Source: Stenotrophomonas sp. VV52
Lineage (GTDB): Bacteria; Pseudomonadota; Gammaproteobacteria; Xanthomonadales; Xanthomonadaceae
Length of the DNA stretch: 64,000 nucleotides
Assembly: GCF_002893095.1 (NCBI RefSeq)
Contig: NZ_KZ622864.1
Coordinates: 62,001-126,000 of the forward strand
Reading direction: 5' to 3'
The notes below the pieces were generated by a model, which was not told the origin of the DNA, did no database searches, and saw nothing but the letters and a program-made list of their open reading frames with translations. How positions within the stretch are numbered: the first letter of the stretch is position 1; every line of letters begins with the position of its first letter. Position numbers and translations under genes: made by a program. This document shows positions 1-7,858 of the stretch, piece by piece.

Positions 1-1277
1 TCGAACACGTCGATAGGGCCGCCATGCGGCACCACCACCATCGGCAACCTGCTGGCCTGCCTGCCTTTGGGGACGGTCAGGAACCCATGCAGCTTCAGCC
101 CATCGCGCGCGGTCAGTGCCACCGGGCGCACCTCCGCACTGCTGGACGGATCGATCCAGCCGCTCCTGCCGGCAAGCAGCGCGGCGGTGCGGTTGACCGT
201 GTCGTAGCGGTAGAAGTCGCCCGGATTGCGGCCCGACCAGGCATACACCAGCAGGGTGCGCCCATCGCGGGTGCTGGACGTCACATACACCGGGTTGTGC
301 AGGGCGGCCTGCAGGGTGCGGTACAGACGCGCGGTGCTGGAGGTGTCGTCGAAGAAGCGCGCGCGCGGTATGTCGCCGTAGTACAGCGCCCCCACCGGCA
401 CGCGGGTGCCGGGTTGGTAGATCACCAGGCCCGGGTCCACGGTGTCGTCGCGGAGCAGCTGCCGGCGCTCGTTGCTCTGCGGGTTCCAGCTGACGATGGC
501 ATCGGGCCCTTCGGGCTGTTCCACCTGCAGATAGGCCAGGCTGCCGTCCGCGCTGAACCCCAGCGCACGCTCCGCATGGTGGCTGACCGACACGTCGTTG
601 ACCAGCACCCAGTCCTCGCCGCGCTGGGCGCGGTAGTACAGCTTGCCTACGTTGTCCGCGCCGGCACCGAGTGCGAAGCGCACCTCGCCGGTGCTGTCGG
701 TGGTGAACTCGGCACGCTGGACGGGCGACCGCGCCACCACCAGCCGGCGCCCGGTCACCGCATCCATGCGCTCGATGCGGGTAAAGGGATTGTCGGCGAA
801 GGGCCACACCGCGATCAGCACGTTGCGGTCGTCGTCGGCCAGCTCGTCGGTCAGGAATGCAGCCACCTGGCTTTCATTCAAGCCGCCCACCCGATAGCCG
901 ACCAGCAGGTCGCTGCCCCTGCCGTCGGCGTTGATGCCGTACAGCTCGCCGGTCGGCTGCGGCCGGTCGAGCCGACCGGCCTTCTGTGCCAGGCCGATCA
1001 CCAGACGCTGATCGCTCACCCAGTCGAAGGTGTCGGCGTGGCTGTATCGCGGCGGCCGGAACGAGCCCACCAGGCTCATGTCAGTGCTGCGCATGATCGC
1101 CACGGCGGTGGCGTCCTCCAGCGGTATGGTCGCCGCGATGTAAGTGCCGTCCGGGGAAATCTTGAGCGTGCCGAACGCGTCCTCGCGCAGGAACCGGTCC
1201 AGGTCGACCGCACCGGCACTGGCCGACAGCAGTGCAGCGCCTGTGCCCAGCAGCGCGGCCATGAATGTCATGCGCAT
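1..1277 (-). CDS. S9 family prolyl oligopeptidase-like peptidase, 3' end missing
   Basis: This gene enters from its start at 1277 and runs off the left edge; 425 codons are visible. The start ATG has a clear ribosome site AGGAGGGG at 1282-1289. A short hydrophobic signal peptide (about residues 1-23, ending SASAGA) precedes a beta-propeller region, and the visible part ends at VPHGGPIDVF, the entry to the alpha/beta-hydrolase domain. The catalytic Ser, Asp and His therefore lie outside the window. It closely resembles the gene directly upstream at 1336-3321: the segments around LDRFLRED, PQPTGELY and DLLVGYRV align almost residue for residue. S9 enzymes cleave short, often proline-containing peptides; a periplasmic location is inferred from the signal peptide. 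The same strand and a 58-bp gap suggest a tandem duplication and possibly one operon. Confidence 0.88.
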   Translation of the reverse strand, partial: MRMTFMAALLGTGAALLSASAGAVDLDRFLREDAFGTLKISPDGTYIAATIPLEDATAVAIMRSTDMSLVGSFRPPRYSHADTFDWVSDQRLVIGLAQKAGRLDRPQPTGELYGINADGRGSDLLVGYRVGGLNESQVAAFLTDELADDDRNVLIAVWPFADNPFTRIERMDAVTGRRLVVARSPVQRAEFTTDSTGEVRFALGAGADNVGKLYYRAQRGEDWVLVNDVSVSHHAERALGFSADGSLAYLQVEQPEGPDAIVSWNPQSNERRQLLRDDTVDPGLVIYQPGTRVPVGALYYGDIPRARFFDDTSSTARLYRTLQAALHNPVYVTSSTRDGRTLLVYAWSGRNPGDFYRYDTVNRTAALLAGRSGWIDPSSSAEVRPVALTARDGLKLHGFLTVPKGRQASRLPMVVVPHGGPIDVF

Positions 1278-1335
1278 CCATCCCCTCCTGGTGCGGCACC
1301 CGCAGGTGCCGCCTGTCCATCGTCGTGGTGTCCGC

Positions 1336-3321
1336 TCAGGGCGACGCCGGCGCTGCTCCGGCGGTCTTGCCGCCCAGGCTGTGCGACAGGAACGCCAGCA
1401 GCTTGCCGTAGTACTCGCGACGGTGCGGGTCGGTGTAGAAGCCGTGGCCTTCGGTGTCGTAGTAGAGCGACTCCACCGGCACCCCCGCCTTCTTCAGCGC
1501 CGTCTCCATGCGCTTGGTGTGCTGGATCGGGGCACGCTCGTCTTCGCCGCCTGCGGCCAGGAACACCGGGACCTTGATGCGATCGGCGAGGTTCACCGGC
1601 GACACCGCGGCCACCTCGGCGGCGCTGCCCAGCCATTCCTTCAGGTAGGTGCTGCCCGAACCGCTGCGCTGGATATCGCCCGTGGTATGCATCATCGGCA
1701 GGTCGTAGACCCCGACGTAGCCGGCCGCGCAGCGGTACAGCCCCGGTTCGCGCGCGGCGCCCATCAGCGCGGCATAGGCACCGTAGCTGGCGCCGTAGAT
1801 GCAGATGCGCGACGCGTCGGCGTGGCCCTGGGCAATCGCCCAGCGGGTGGCGTCGGTGACGTCGTCCTGCATGGTGCCGCCCCACTGCTGCGCGCCCGCC
1901 TGCCGGTAGGCGCGGCCAAAGTTGCCCGAACCGCGGAAGTTGACCTGCAGGACGGCGTAGCCGGCATCGGCCAGCATCTGCGCTTCGCTGTTGTAACTGC
2001 CGTCGTCGAACACGCCGAACGGGCCACCGTGCGGCACCACCACCATCGGCGGCTTGGCCGTGCCCGAGGCGGTGGGCGCGGTCAGATAGCCGTGCAGTTC
2101 CATGCCGTCGCGGGCCTTGAACGCGAACGGCGTGACCTTGGCACTGCGCGCCGCATCGACCCAGCCGCTGCGGCTGATCAGGTGCTCGGCCGACTTGGCG
2201 ACGGTGTCGAAGATGTAGAAATCGCCGGGATTGCCGCCCGACCAGGTCTGCACCAGCACCAGCCGACCGTCGCGGGTGCTGGAGGTGATCAACACCCCTT
2301 CGCCGGCAAAGGCGGCTTCCAGGCTGCGGTACAGGCGGGCGTCGGCCGACGCGTCGTCGAAGAAACGGGTGCGCGGCTTGTCGCCCATGTACAGCGCACC
2401 GACCGGCACGCGGGTGCCCGGGCGGTACAGCAGCTGCTGGGGGTCGACCACCGGGTCACGCAGCAGGGTGGCGCGCTTCCCGGTTGCCGGGTCCCAGCTT
2501 ACGATCGCGTCGGGACCGTCGGCCTGCTGGACCTGCAGATACGCGGTCTGGCCATCTTCGGAGAAGCCAAGCGCGGTTTCGATCCGCTTGGACACGGCTT
2601 CGTCGTTGACCAGCTTCCAGTCTTCGCCGGTCACGCCGCGGTAGTACAGCTTGTTGATGTTGTCGCTGCCAGCACCGTGCGCGAAGCGGATCTGCCCGCT
2701 CGGGTCGCTGACGAAATCGGCATTGCGCACCGGCGAGCGCGCCACGGTCTGGCGGCGCCCGCTGGTCACGTCCAGGCGGTCGACACGCGTGTACGGATCG
2801 CTGGAGAACGGCCACACCGTGACCAGCACGTTGCGTTCTTCCTGCGGCATCGAGTCGATCAGGAACGCGGCCACTGCCTCGACCTTCTTCGGCTGGATGC
2901 GCGTGCCCGGCCCGGCGCCCTCGACCCGGTAGCCGACCAGCAGGTCGCCGCGGCCGCTCCTGGCGCTCAGGGAATACAGTTCACCGGTGGGTTGCGGCTT
3001 GTCGAGCGAGCCGAATTTCTCGGCCAGGCCGATCAGCACGCGGTCGTCGGACACCCAGTAGAAACTGCTGGCGTGGTTGTTCTTCGGCGGCATGAAGGAG
3101 CCGACCACCTTGCCGGCCTCCCGGTCCAGGATGGCCACGCCGGTGCGGTCCTCCATCGGGATGGTGGCGGCGTAGTACTGGCCACTCGGCGACAGCTTGA
3201 TGTCGTTGAAGGTATCGCGCTTGAGGTAATGGTCCAGGTTCACCTCGGCGGCGGCCGCCTGCCCGACCGAACCACACAACGCAGCCAGGACGGCCAGCGC
3301 CGCCCACTTCGAGTACTTCAT
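1336..3321 (-). CDS. S9 family prolyl oligopeptidase-like peptidase (exported)
   Basis: The product has 661 residues. A signal peptide spans about residues 1-25 (MKYSKWAALAVLAALCG..., ending QAAAAE), a beta-propeller-like region spans roughly 30-400, and the C-terminal part is a prolyl-oligopeptidase alpha/beta hydrolase. The catalytic triad can be read directly: Ser512 in GASYGA, Asp594 in GGEDERAP and His626 in EGHGFYT. The length is normal for S9 acylaminoacyl/dipeptidyl peptidases. The gene lies just upstream of a truncated paralogue on the same strand. The likely role is degradation of small peptides in the periplasm; substrate preference cannot be read from the sequence. Confidence 0.9.
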   Translation of the reverse strand: MKYSKWAALAVLAALCGSVGQAAAAEVNLDHYLKRDTFNDIKLSPSGQYYAATIPMEDRTGVAILDREAGKVVGSFMPPKNNHASSFYWVSDDRVLIGLAEKFGSLDKPQPTGELYSLSARSGRGDLLVGYRVEGAGPGTRIQPKKVEAVAAFLIDSMPQEERNVLVTVWPFSSDPYTRVDRLDVTSGRRQTVARSPVRNADFVSDPSGQIRFAHGAGSDNINKLYYRGVTGEDWKLVNDEAVSKRIETALGFSEDGQTAYLQVQQADGPDAIVSWDPATGKRATLLRDPVVDPQQLLYRPGTRVPVGALYMGDKPRTRFFDDASADARLYRSLEAAFAGEGVLITSSTRDGRLVLVQTWSGGNPGDFYIFDTVAKSAEHLISRSGWVDAARSAKVTPFAFKARDGMELHGYLTAPTASGTAKPPMVVVPHGGPFGVFDDGSYNSEAQMLADAGYAVLQVNFRGSGNFGRAYRQAGAQQWGGTMQDDVTDATRWAIAQGHADASRICIYGASYGAYAALMGAAREPGLYRCAAGYVGVYDLPMMHTTGDIQRSGSGSTYLKEWLGSAAEVAAVSPVNLADRIKVPVFLAAGGEDERAPIQHTKRMETALKKAGVPVESLYYDTEGHGFYTDPHRREYYGKLLAFLSHSLGGKTAGAAPASP

Positions 3322-3428
3322 CCTTCCCCCTTCGGTCCGGACACCTTGTCCGTGATGGCGGAGTGTAGACAGATCGCCCCGCGCCAGACCAGTACCGTCA
3401 TCCGGTTTCTGGAACGGCCCTGAAAAGA

Positions 3429-3454
3429 AAATGGCACCGCGAGCGGTGCCATTT
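3429..3454 (-). terminator. Intrinsic terminator of argO
   Basis: An 11-bp perfect stem (AAATGGCACCG at 3429-3439 with CGGTGCCATTT at 3444-3454) encloses a 4-nt loop. Read on the minus strand it is followed by TTTTCTTTTC, a classic rho-independent arrangement. It lies 34 nt beyond the argO stop. Confidence 0.85.
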
Positions 3455-3457
3455 AGA

Positions 3458-3497
3458 CGTGCATTGACGGAGAGAGAGAGAGAGAGATCAATGCACG
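3458..3497 (-). repeat. Perfect inverted repeat enclosing an AG/CT dinucleotide run at the argO stop codon
   Basis: Ten-base arms CGTGCATTGA (3458-3467) and TCAATGCACG (3488-3497) flank a 20-nt loop containing eight AG repeats (3471-3486). The right arm contains the last codons and stop of argO. In argO mRNA the stop codon would sit in the stem and the loop would be a CU tract. It is immediately followed by the terminator hairpin at 3429-3454. The function is unknown. Confidence 0.7.
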
Positions 3498-4123
3498 CCG
3501 CGGAACGCCAGGCTCAGGGCCAGGATGGAGAGGATCACGGCGATGGTGCCGTCCAGGATCCGCCAGGTTTTCGGCTGGGTGAACAACGGCGCCAGCATGC
3601 GCGCGCCCAGTCCCTGTGCGGTCAGCCACAGGCAGCTGGCGGTGACCACGCCGGCGGCGAAGGCCATGCGCGCATTGCCGAAGTTGTCGGCGATCGAGCC
3701 GATCACCATCATGTCCAGCCAGAAATGCGGGTTGATCAGCGAGAAGCCGACCGCAGCGGTCAGCACCGCGCGGCGCGAGCTGTTGTCGCTGTCGTCCACC
3801 TGCATGCCGCCGGTGCCGGCCAGCGCGCGACGCGCCGACTGCCACGCGTACCAGGCCAGGAAGGTGACGCCACCCCACAGCACCACGGTGGTCAGCCACG
3901 GCAGCGCGCGGGTCAGCGTGCTCAGGCCGGCCACGCTGGCGAAGATGAAGATCGCATCGATCGCCGCGCAGGTCGCCACGACCGGAACGATGTGCTTGCG
4001 CAGGATGCCCTGGCGCAGGATGAAGGCGCTCTGCGCGCCGACCACGGCGAACAGGCCGATGCCGGCGGCGGCGCCACTGAACCACGCGGCCAGACCGGGG
4101 CCGCCGGAAATGAAGGAGAACAT
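3488..4123 (-). CDS. argO: LysE/ArgO-family basic amino acid exporter
   Basis: This is an inner-membrane exporter of the LysE superfamily with about six hydrophobic segments. The N-terminal motif GAQSAFILRQG and the central INPHFWLD are characteristic of ArgO/LysE. I chose the ATG at 4123 (211 residues, the length of E. coli ArgO) because AGGTGG lies 5 nt upstream; an in-frame GTG at 4132 is the alternative. The gene is divergent from an ArgP/IciA-type LysR regulator, and ArgP is known to activate argO for arginine/lysine efflux, so the pairing supports the call. A terminator follows at 3429-3454. Confidence 0.88.
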   Translation of the reverse strand: MFSFISGGPGLAAWFSGAAAGIGLFAVVGAQSAFILRQGILRKHIVPVVATCAAIDAIFIFASVAGLSTLTRALPWLTTVVLWGGVTFLAWYAWQSARRALAGTGGMQVDDSDNSSRRAVLTAAVGFSLINPHFWLDMMVIGSIADNFGNARMAFAAGVVTASCLWLTAQGLGARMLAPLFTQPKTWRILDGTIAVILSILALSLAFRGVH

Positions 4124-4253
4124 GGTTGCCACCTGTAGTGCGGGGGGCGGTGCCTCGCCAAGGCGTACAGCACCGGATGGCGCGTATTGTCGCGCCGCAA
4201 CATGAAAAAGTAGAGCTAAACTTACTTAACCATCTTTAGCGGAACTTAAGACG

Positions 4254-5159
4254 ATGCGCATCGACCATGCCCAGCTCCGCGCCCTGGCGGCGGTGATCCG
4301 CGAAGGCAGCTTCGACCGTGCCGCGCAGTCCCTCAACGTCACCGCCTCTGCCGTCTCGCAGCGGGTCAAGGCGCTGGAGGACCGGGTCGGCCGGCTGCTG
4401 GTCAAGCGCGCTTCGCCGGCGGTGGCGACCCCGGAAGGCCAGGTACTGGTGCAGCTGGCCGAGCAGACCGCACTGCTGGAACACGACGCACTGCATCGGA
4501 TGGGCATCGCCGACGAGGACCTGCCGCACGCCAGTATTCCCGTGGCGGTCAATCACGACAGTCTGGAAACGTGGTTCACCGACGCTGCGCTGCGCTTCGC
4601 CGAGCAGACCGGCACCACCCTGGACCTGCGCCTGGAAGACCAGGACCACACCGTGGCGCTGCTGCGACAGGGCGCCGTGCTGGGCGCGGTGACCACGCTG
4701 GACGAACCGGTACAGGGGTGCCAGATCCACCCGTTGGGCAGCATCCGCTATGCCGCGACCTGCACCCCGGCGTTCCATGAGGAGTACTTCGCCAAGGGGG
4801 TGAACGCCCAGTCGCTGGCCCAGGCGCCGGTGCTGGTGTTCAACCGCAAGGACGATCTGCAGGCGCGTTTTGCCCGCCGCCTGGCCGGCGAGGAGCTGCC
4901 GATGACCGCGCCGACCTGGTGGATTCCTTCCACCCGCGCCTTCGTGCAGGCCAACCTGGGCGGGCTGGGCTGGACCATGAACCCACTGCCGCTGGTCAAG
5001 CGCCACCTGGAAGCCGGGCGGCTGGTGCTGATGAAACCGCGCGCCTGGGAAGACGTGCCGCTGTACTGGCAGCACTGGAAGGGCGACGTACAGACCATGG
5101 CGCTGCTGACCAGGGCAGTGCTGTCAGCGTCGGCAACCCTGGTGCGGAAGCGGCGTTGA
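4254..5159 (+). CDS. argP: LysR-family regulator ArgP/IciA type
   Basis: The product has 301 residues. Residues 1-60 form the LysR winged helix-turn-helix (LAAVIREGSFDRAAQSL, then ASAVSQRVKALE), followed by the periplasmic-binding-like effector domain. The family senses lysine/arginine and controls the exporter argO in enterics. Here it is transcribed away from argO with 130 bp between the start codons, the expected layout for a regulator controlling its neighbour. The start ATG at 4254 is the only one that gives the complete HTH. The intergenic DNA is locally AT-rich (about 4200-4250), consistent with divergent promoters. Confidence 0.88.
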   Translation: MRIDHAQLRALAAVIREGSFDRAAQSLNVTASAVSQRVKALEDRVGRLLVKRASPAVATPEGQVLVQLAEQTALLEHDALHRMGIADEDLPHASIPVAVNHDSLETWFTDAALRFAEQTGTTLDLRLEDQDHTVALLRQGAVLGAVTTLDEPVQGCQIHPLGSIRYAATCTPAFHEEYFAKGVNAQSLAQAPVLVFNRKDDLQARFARRLAGEELPMTAPTWWIPSTRAFVQANLGGLGWTMNPLPLVKRHLEAGRLVLMKPRAWEDVPLYWQHWKGDVQTMALLTRAVLSASATLVRKRR

Positions 5160-5211
5160 CGCGGATGGACCTCCGATCTGGCACGATCGGGCCAACGTGC
5201 TGGGGGTGGCA

Positions 5212-5799
5212 ATGGAATCGGATCCGGTCTACCTGCATCTCCGGGTGGTGCTCAGCATCATCCTCGGCCTGAGCATCACCACGCTGGTAAAGGGCCTGGC
5301 CTCGATCATCGAGCACCCGGCCCGGCGCGGTGGCTGGTCGGGCATCCACCTGTGCTGGGTGCTGTGGACGCTGGTGTCGGTGGTGACGTTCTGGTGGTGG
5401 GAATTCCGCCTGGCCAGCGTGCGCGAGTGGACCTTCGGCCTGTACCTGTTCGTGATCGGCTACTGCGCCAGCTGGTACATGCTGTGCGTGCTGCTGTTCC
5501 CGGACGACCTGCGCGAGTACGGCAGCTACGAGCAGTACCTGCTGCAGCGGCGCGCCGGCTTTTTCGGCATGCTGGCGCTGGTGACCCTGCTCGACCTGGG
5601 CGATACCGCGATCAAGGGCCACAGCCGCTGGCAGATGCTGGGCGAGGCCTATCCGGTGCACACCGGGATCATGCTGTTGATCGCAGGACTGGGCATTGCA
5701 AGCCGATCACGACATTGGCACCTGGGTCTCGCGATCTTCGCCCTGCTCTACCAGACCGGCTACTTCCTCGCTGAATACTTCACGATGGGAATCGACTGA
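5212..5799 (+). CDS. Integral membrane protein of unknown function
   Basis: I do not recognise the family. The product has 195 residues with about five or six hydrophobic helices (for example residues around [54 protein letters not shown] and [14 protein letters not shown]). The ATG at 5212 is preferred over one at 5197 because a G-rich stretch lies just upstream. No catalytic motif is visible. It is followed by mqo on the same strand, separated by 154 bp, so it is probably an independent unit. Confidence 0.7.
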   Translation: MESDPVYLHLRVVLSIILGLSITTLVKGLASIIEHPARRGGWSGIHLCWVLWTLVSVVTFWWWEFRLASVREWTFGLYLFVIGYCASWYMLCVLLFPDDLREYGSYEQYLLQRRAGFFGMLALVTLLDLGDTAIKGHSRWQMLGEAYPVHTGIMLLIAGLGIASRSRHWHLGLAIFALLYQTGYFLAEYFTMGID

Positions 5800-5953
5800 C
5801 CGGGCCTGGCACAGCGACCGGATGCTGCGTTGCACCAAATTCGTACCGGAACGGGCTAAAATCGACGTCTGGATGCGTTCAAGTGCTTGTTTCTTCACGC
5901 TTCGACTCGGAAGCGTCGGCATCCTGCCCCTCTCCCCAATGAAGAGAATTCCC

Positions 5954-7690
5954 ATGACGAAATCGTCTGGAACGCCTTCGGACGGCGCCCCGCCGCGTTC
6001 CGAAGGTCGCAGGAAATTCGCGAAGCTCGTCCTCGCCCTGTTTGCCCTGCTGCTGATCGCCGCCGCGGTCTTCCTGTACTGGCCGCTGACCCAGCGCTCG
6101 GTTCCGGCCGCCGGCAACGACAAGCCGGTGGACGTAGTCCTGGTCGGCGGCGGCATCATGAGCATCACCCTGGCCACCTTCCTGCAGGAACTGCAGCCGG
6201 ACTGGAACATCCAGGTGTTCGAGCGCCTCGATGGCGTTGCCCTGGAAAGTTCGGACGGCTGGAACAATGCCGGCACCGGGCACTCGGCCTTCGCCGAACT
6301 CAACTACACCCCGGAACTGCCCGATGGCAGCATCGAGACCAAGCGCGCGGTCGGCATTGCCGAGCAGTTCGAGATCTCGCGCCAGTTCTGGTCGCACCAG
6401 GTGAAGGAAGGCCGCCTGAGCCAGCCTTCGGACTTCATCAACGCCACGCCGCACATGAGCTTCGTGTGGGGCGATGACAACATCGCCTACCTGCACAAGC
6501 GCCAGCAGGCGCTGGTGAAGAACCCGCTGTTCTACGGCATGCAGTACTCCGAAGACCCCGCGCAGATCAAGGCATGGGCCCCGCTGCTGATGGAAGGCCG
6601 CGACCCGAACCAGAAGGTCGCCGCAACCTGGATGCCGCTGGGTACCGACGTCAACTTCGGCGTCATCACCCGCCAGCTCACCGCGGGCCTGCAGCGCAAT
6701 CCGAACTTCAGCCTGTACCTGGAGCATGAAGTGCGGGCGCTGCGCCAGAACGACGACAAGACCTGGAACGTGACGGTCAAGGACCTCAACGCCGGAACCG
6801 AGTCCACCCTCAAGTCGCGGTTTGTGTTCATCGGCGCCGGCGGTGCCGCGCTCAAGCTGCTGCAGCTCTCGGGCATTCCCGAATCGAAGAACTATGCCGG
6901 CTTCCCGGTGGGTGGCCAGTTCCTCGCCTTCCAGTCGCCGGAGATCGCCGGCCGCCACAGCGTCAAGGCCTACGGCATGGCCGAAACCGGTTCGCCGCCG
7001 ATGTCGGTGCCGCACCTGGACGCACGCAAGCTCGACGGCAAGCCGGTGGTCCTGTTCGGCCCGTTCGCGCTGTACAGCACCAAGTTCCTCAAGCACGGCT
7101 CGTGGTTCGACCTGTATTCCTCGGTCAACCACAACAACGTGGCCGGCATGCTCGACGTGGGCATGGAAAACCTTGACCTGGTGAAGTACCTGATGGGCCA
7201 GGCGCGCCTGAACGACGACGACCGCCAGGCCGAGCTGGTCAAGTACTTCCCCAATGCCAAACGCGAAGACTGGAAGCTGGTCACCGCCGGCCAGCGCGTG
7301 CAGATCATCAAGCGCGATCCCGAAAAGGGCGCGGTGCTGCAGTTCGGCACCGAGATCGTCACCGACCAGAACCACACCCTGGCCGCCCTGCTCGGCGCCT
7401 CGCCGGGCGCGTCGACCTCGCCGCCGATCATGCTCGACCTGCTCAGGAAGGCCTTCCCCGCGCAGATGGCCGCCGGCTGGGAAGCCCGCCTGCGCGAGAT
7501 CGTGCCGTCCTACGGGCGCAAGCTCAACGACAGCGCTGCGCTGACCAACGAGATCCGCCGCCAGACCAGCGACACCCTGCGCCTGCCGTTCCTGGACGTG
7601 CCGGAGGGCACCAGCCCGGCGGTGATGCTGACCCCGCCGGCGCCGGTGACGGAAAAGCGCAACGCCAATGAGGAGTTGCAGGCGTTGTGA
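5954..7690 (+). CDS. mqo: Malate:quinone oxidoreductase with N-terminal membrane anchor
   Basis: The enzyme oxidises L-malate to oxaloacetate and passes electrons to the quinone pool, by-passing NAD-dependent malate dehydrogenase. The FAD-binding Rossmann motif [14 protein letters not shown] is followed by Mqo hallmarks such as [17 protein letters not shown] and, near the C-terminus, [18 protein letters not shown]. The start at 5954 has GAAGAG 7 nt upstream and gives 578 residues; the in-frame ATG at 5939 lacks this. Unlike the shorter E. coli enzyme, a hydrophobic helix (about residues 28-50) precedes the FAD domain, suggesting a membrane tether. A terminator follows at 7742. Confidence 0.93.
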   Translation: MTKSSGTPSDGAPPRSEGRRKFAKLVLALFALLLIAAAVFLYWPLTQRSVPAAGNDKPVDVVLVGGGIMSITLATFLQELQPDWNIQVFERLDGVALESSDGWNNAGTGHSAFAELNYTPELPDGSIETKRAVGIAEQFEISRQFWSHQVKEGRLSQPSDFINATPHMSFVWGDDNIAYLHKRQQALVKNPLFYGMQYSEDPAQIKAWAPLLMEGRDPNQKVAATWMPLGTDVNFGVITRQLTAGLQRNPNFSLYLEHEVRALRQNDDKTWNVTVKDLNAGTESTLKSRFVFIGAGGAALKLLQLSGIPESKNYAGFPVGGQFLAFQSPEIAGRHSVKAYGMAETGSPPMSVPHLDARKLDGKPVVLFGPFALYSTKFLKHGSWFDLYSSVNHNNVAGMLDVGMENLDLVKYLMGQARLNDDDRQAELVKYFPNAKREDWKLVTAGQRVQIIKRDPEKGAVLQFGTEIVTDQNHTLAALLGASPGASTSPPIMLDLLRKAFPAQMAAGWEARLREIVPSYGRKLNDSAALTNEIRRQTSDTLRLPFLDVPEGTSPAVMLTPPAPVTEKRNANEELQAL

Positions 7691-7698
7691 GCCCGGGC

Positions 7699-7721
7699 AG
7701 CGGGGCAGAGCCCCGCTCTAC
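7699..7721 (-). repeat. GTAG-type REP palindrome (SMAG-like), copy 1
   Basis: AGCGGGGC (7699-7706), a 3-nt loop AGA, GCCCCGCT (7710-7717), then CTAC (7718-7721); read on the minus strand it begins with GTAG. The 8+3+8+4 layout is shared with the copies at 21756 and 56400. Stenotrophomonas genomes are known to carry many such SMAG elements, mobilised by RAYT transposases. This one lies just after mqo. Confidence 0.75.
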
Positions 7722-7741
7722 GGTCACCGACGTTTGGAGAG

Positions 7742-7767
7742 CCGGCCCCTGTGGCCGGTTTTCTTTT
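7742..7767 (+). terminator. Intrinsic terminator after mqo
   Basis: Stem CCGGCC (7742-7747) / GGCCGG (7753-7758) with a 5-nt loop, followed by TTTTCTTTT. It is on the plus strand downstream of mqo and a REP element. Confidence 0.8.
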
Positions 7768-7798
7768 GCCTGTCCACTTCGTTAAATTATTGTAATTC

Positions 7799-7815
7799 GA
7801 ATGAGAACGATTTAC
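7799..7815 (+). promoter_or_regulatory. Fur-box-like site upstream of the TonB receptor
   Basis: GAATGAGAACGATTTAC matches the Fur consensus core (TAATGATAATCATTATC) at about 11 of 17 positions and lies 43 bp before the receptor start, inside an AT-rich patch (7781-7820) that contrasts with the GC-rich surroundings. Iron-dependent repression by Fur is the inference; the match is imperfect. Confidence 0.5.
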
Positions 7816-7858
7816 ATTTGCGTCCCGTTGTGCACCCCCGCTGCCACTGAGACCGCAA

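Noticed and set aside
1144..3423. Plus-strand open frame of about 760 codons opposite the S9 peptidases
   Set aside because: It is antisense to a gene with an intact catalytic triad; composition is typical of a shadow frame in GC-rich DNA.
5830..5862. TTGCAC and TAAAAT as a promoter for mqo
   Set aside because: The 21-bp spacing is too long for a sigma-70 promoter.
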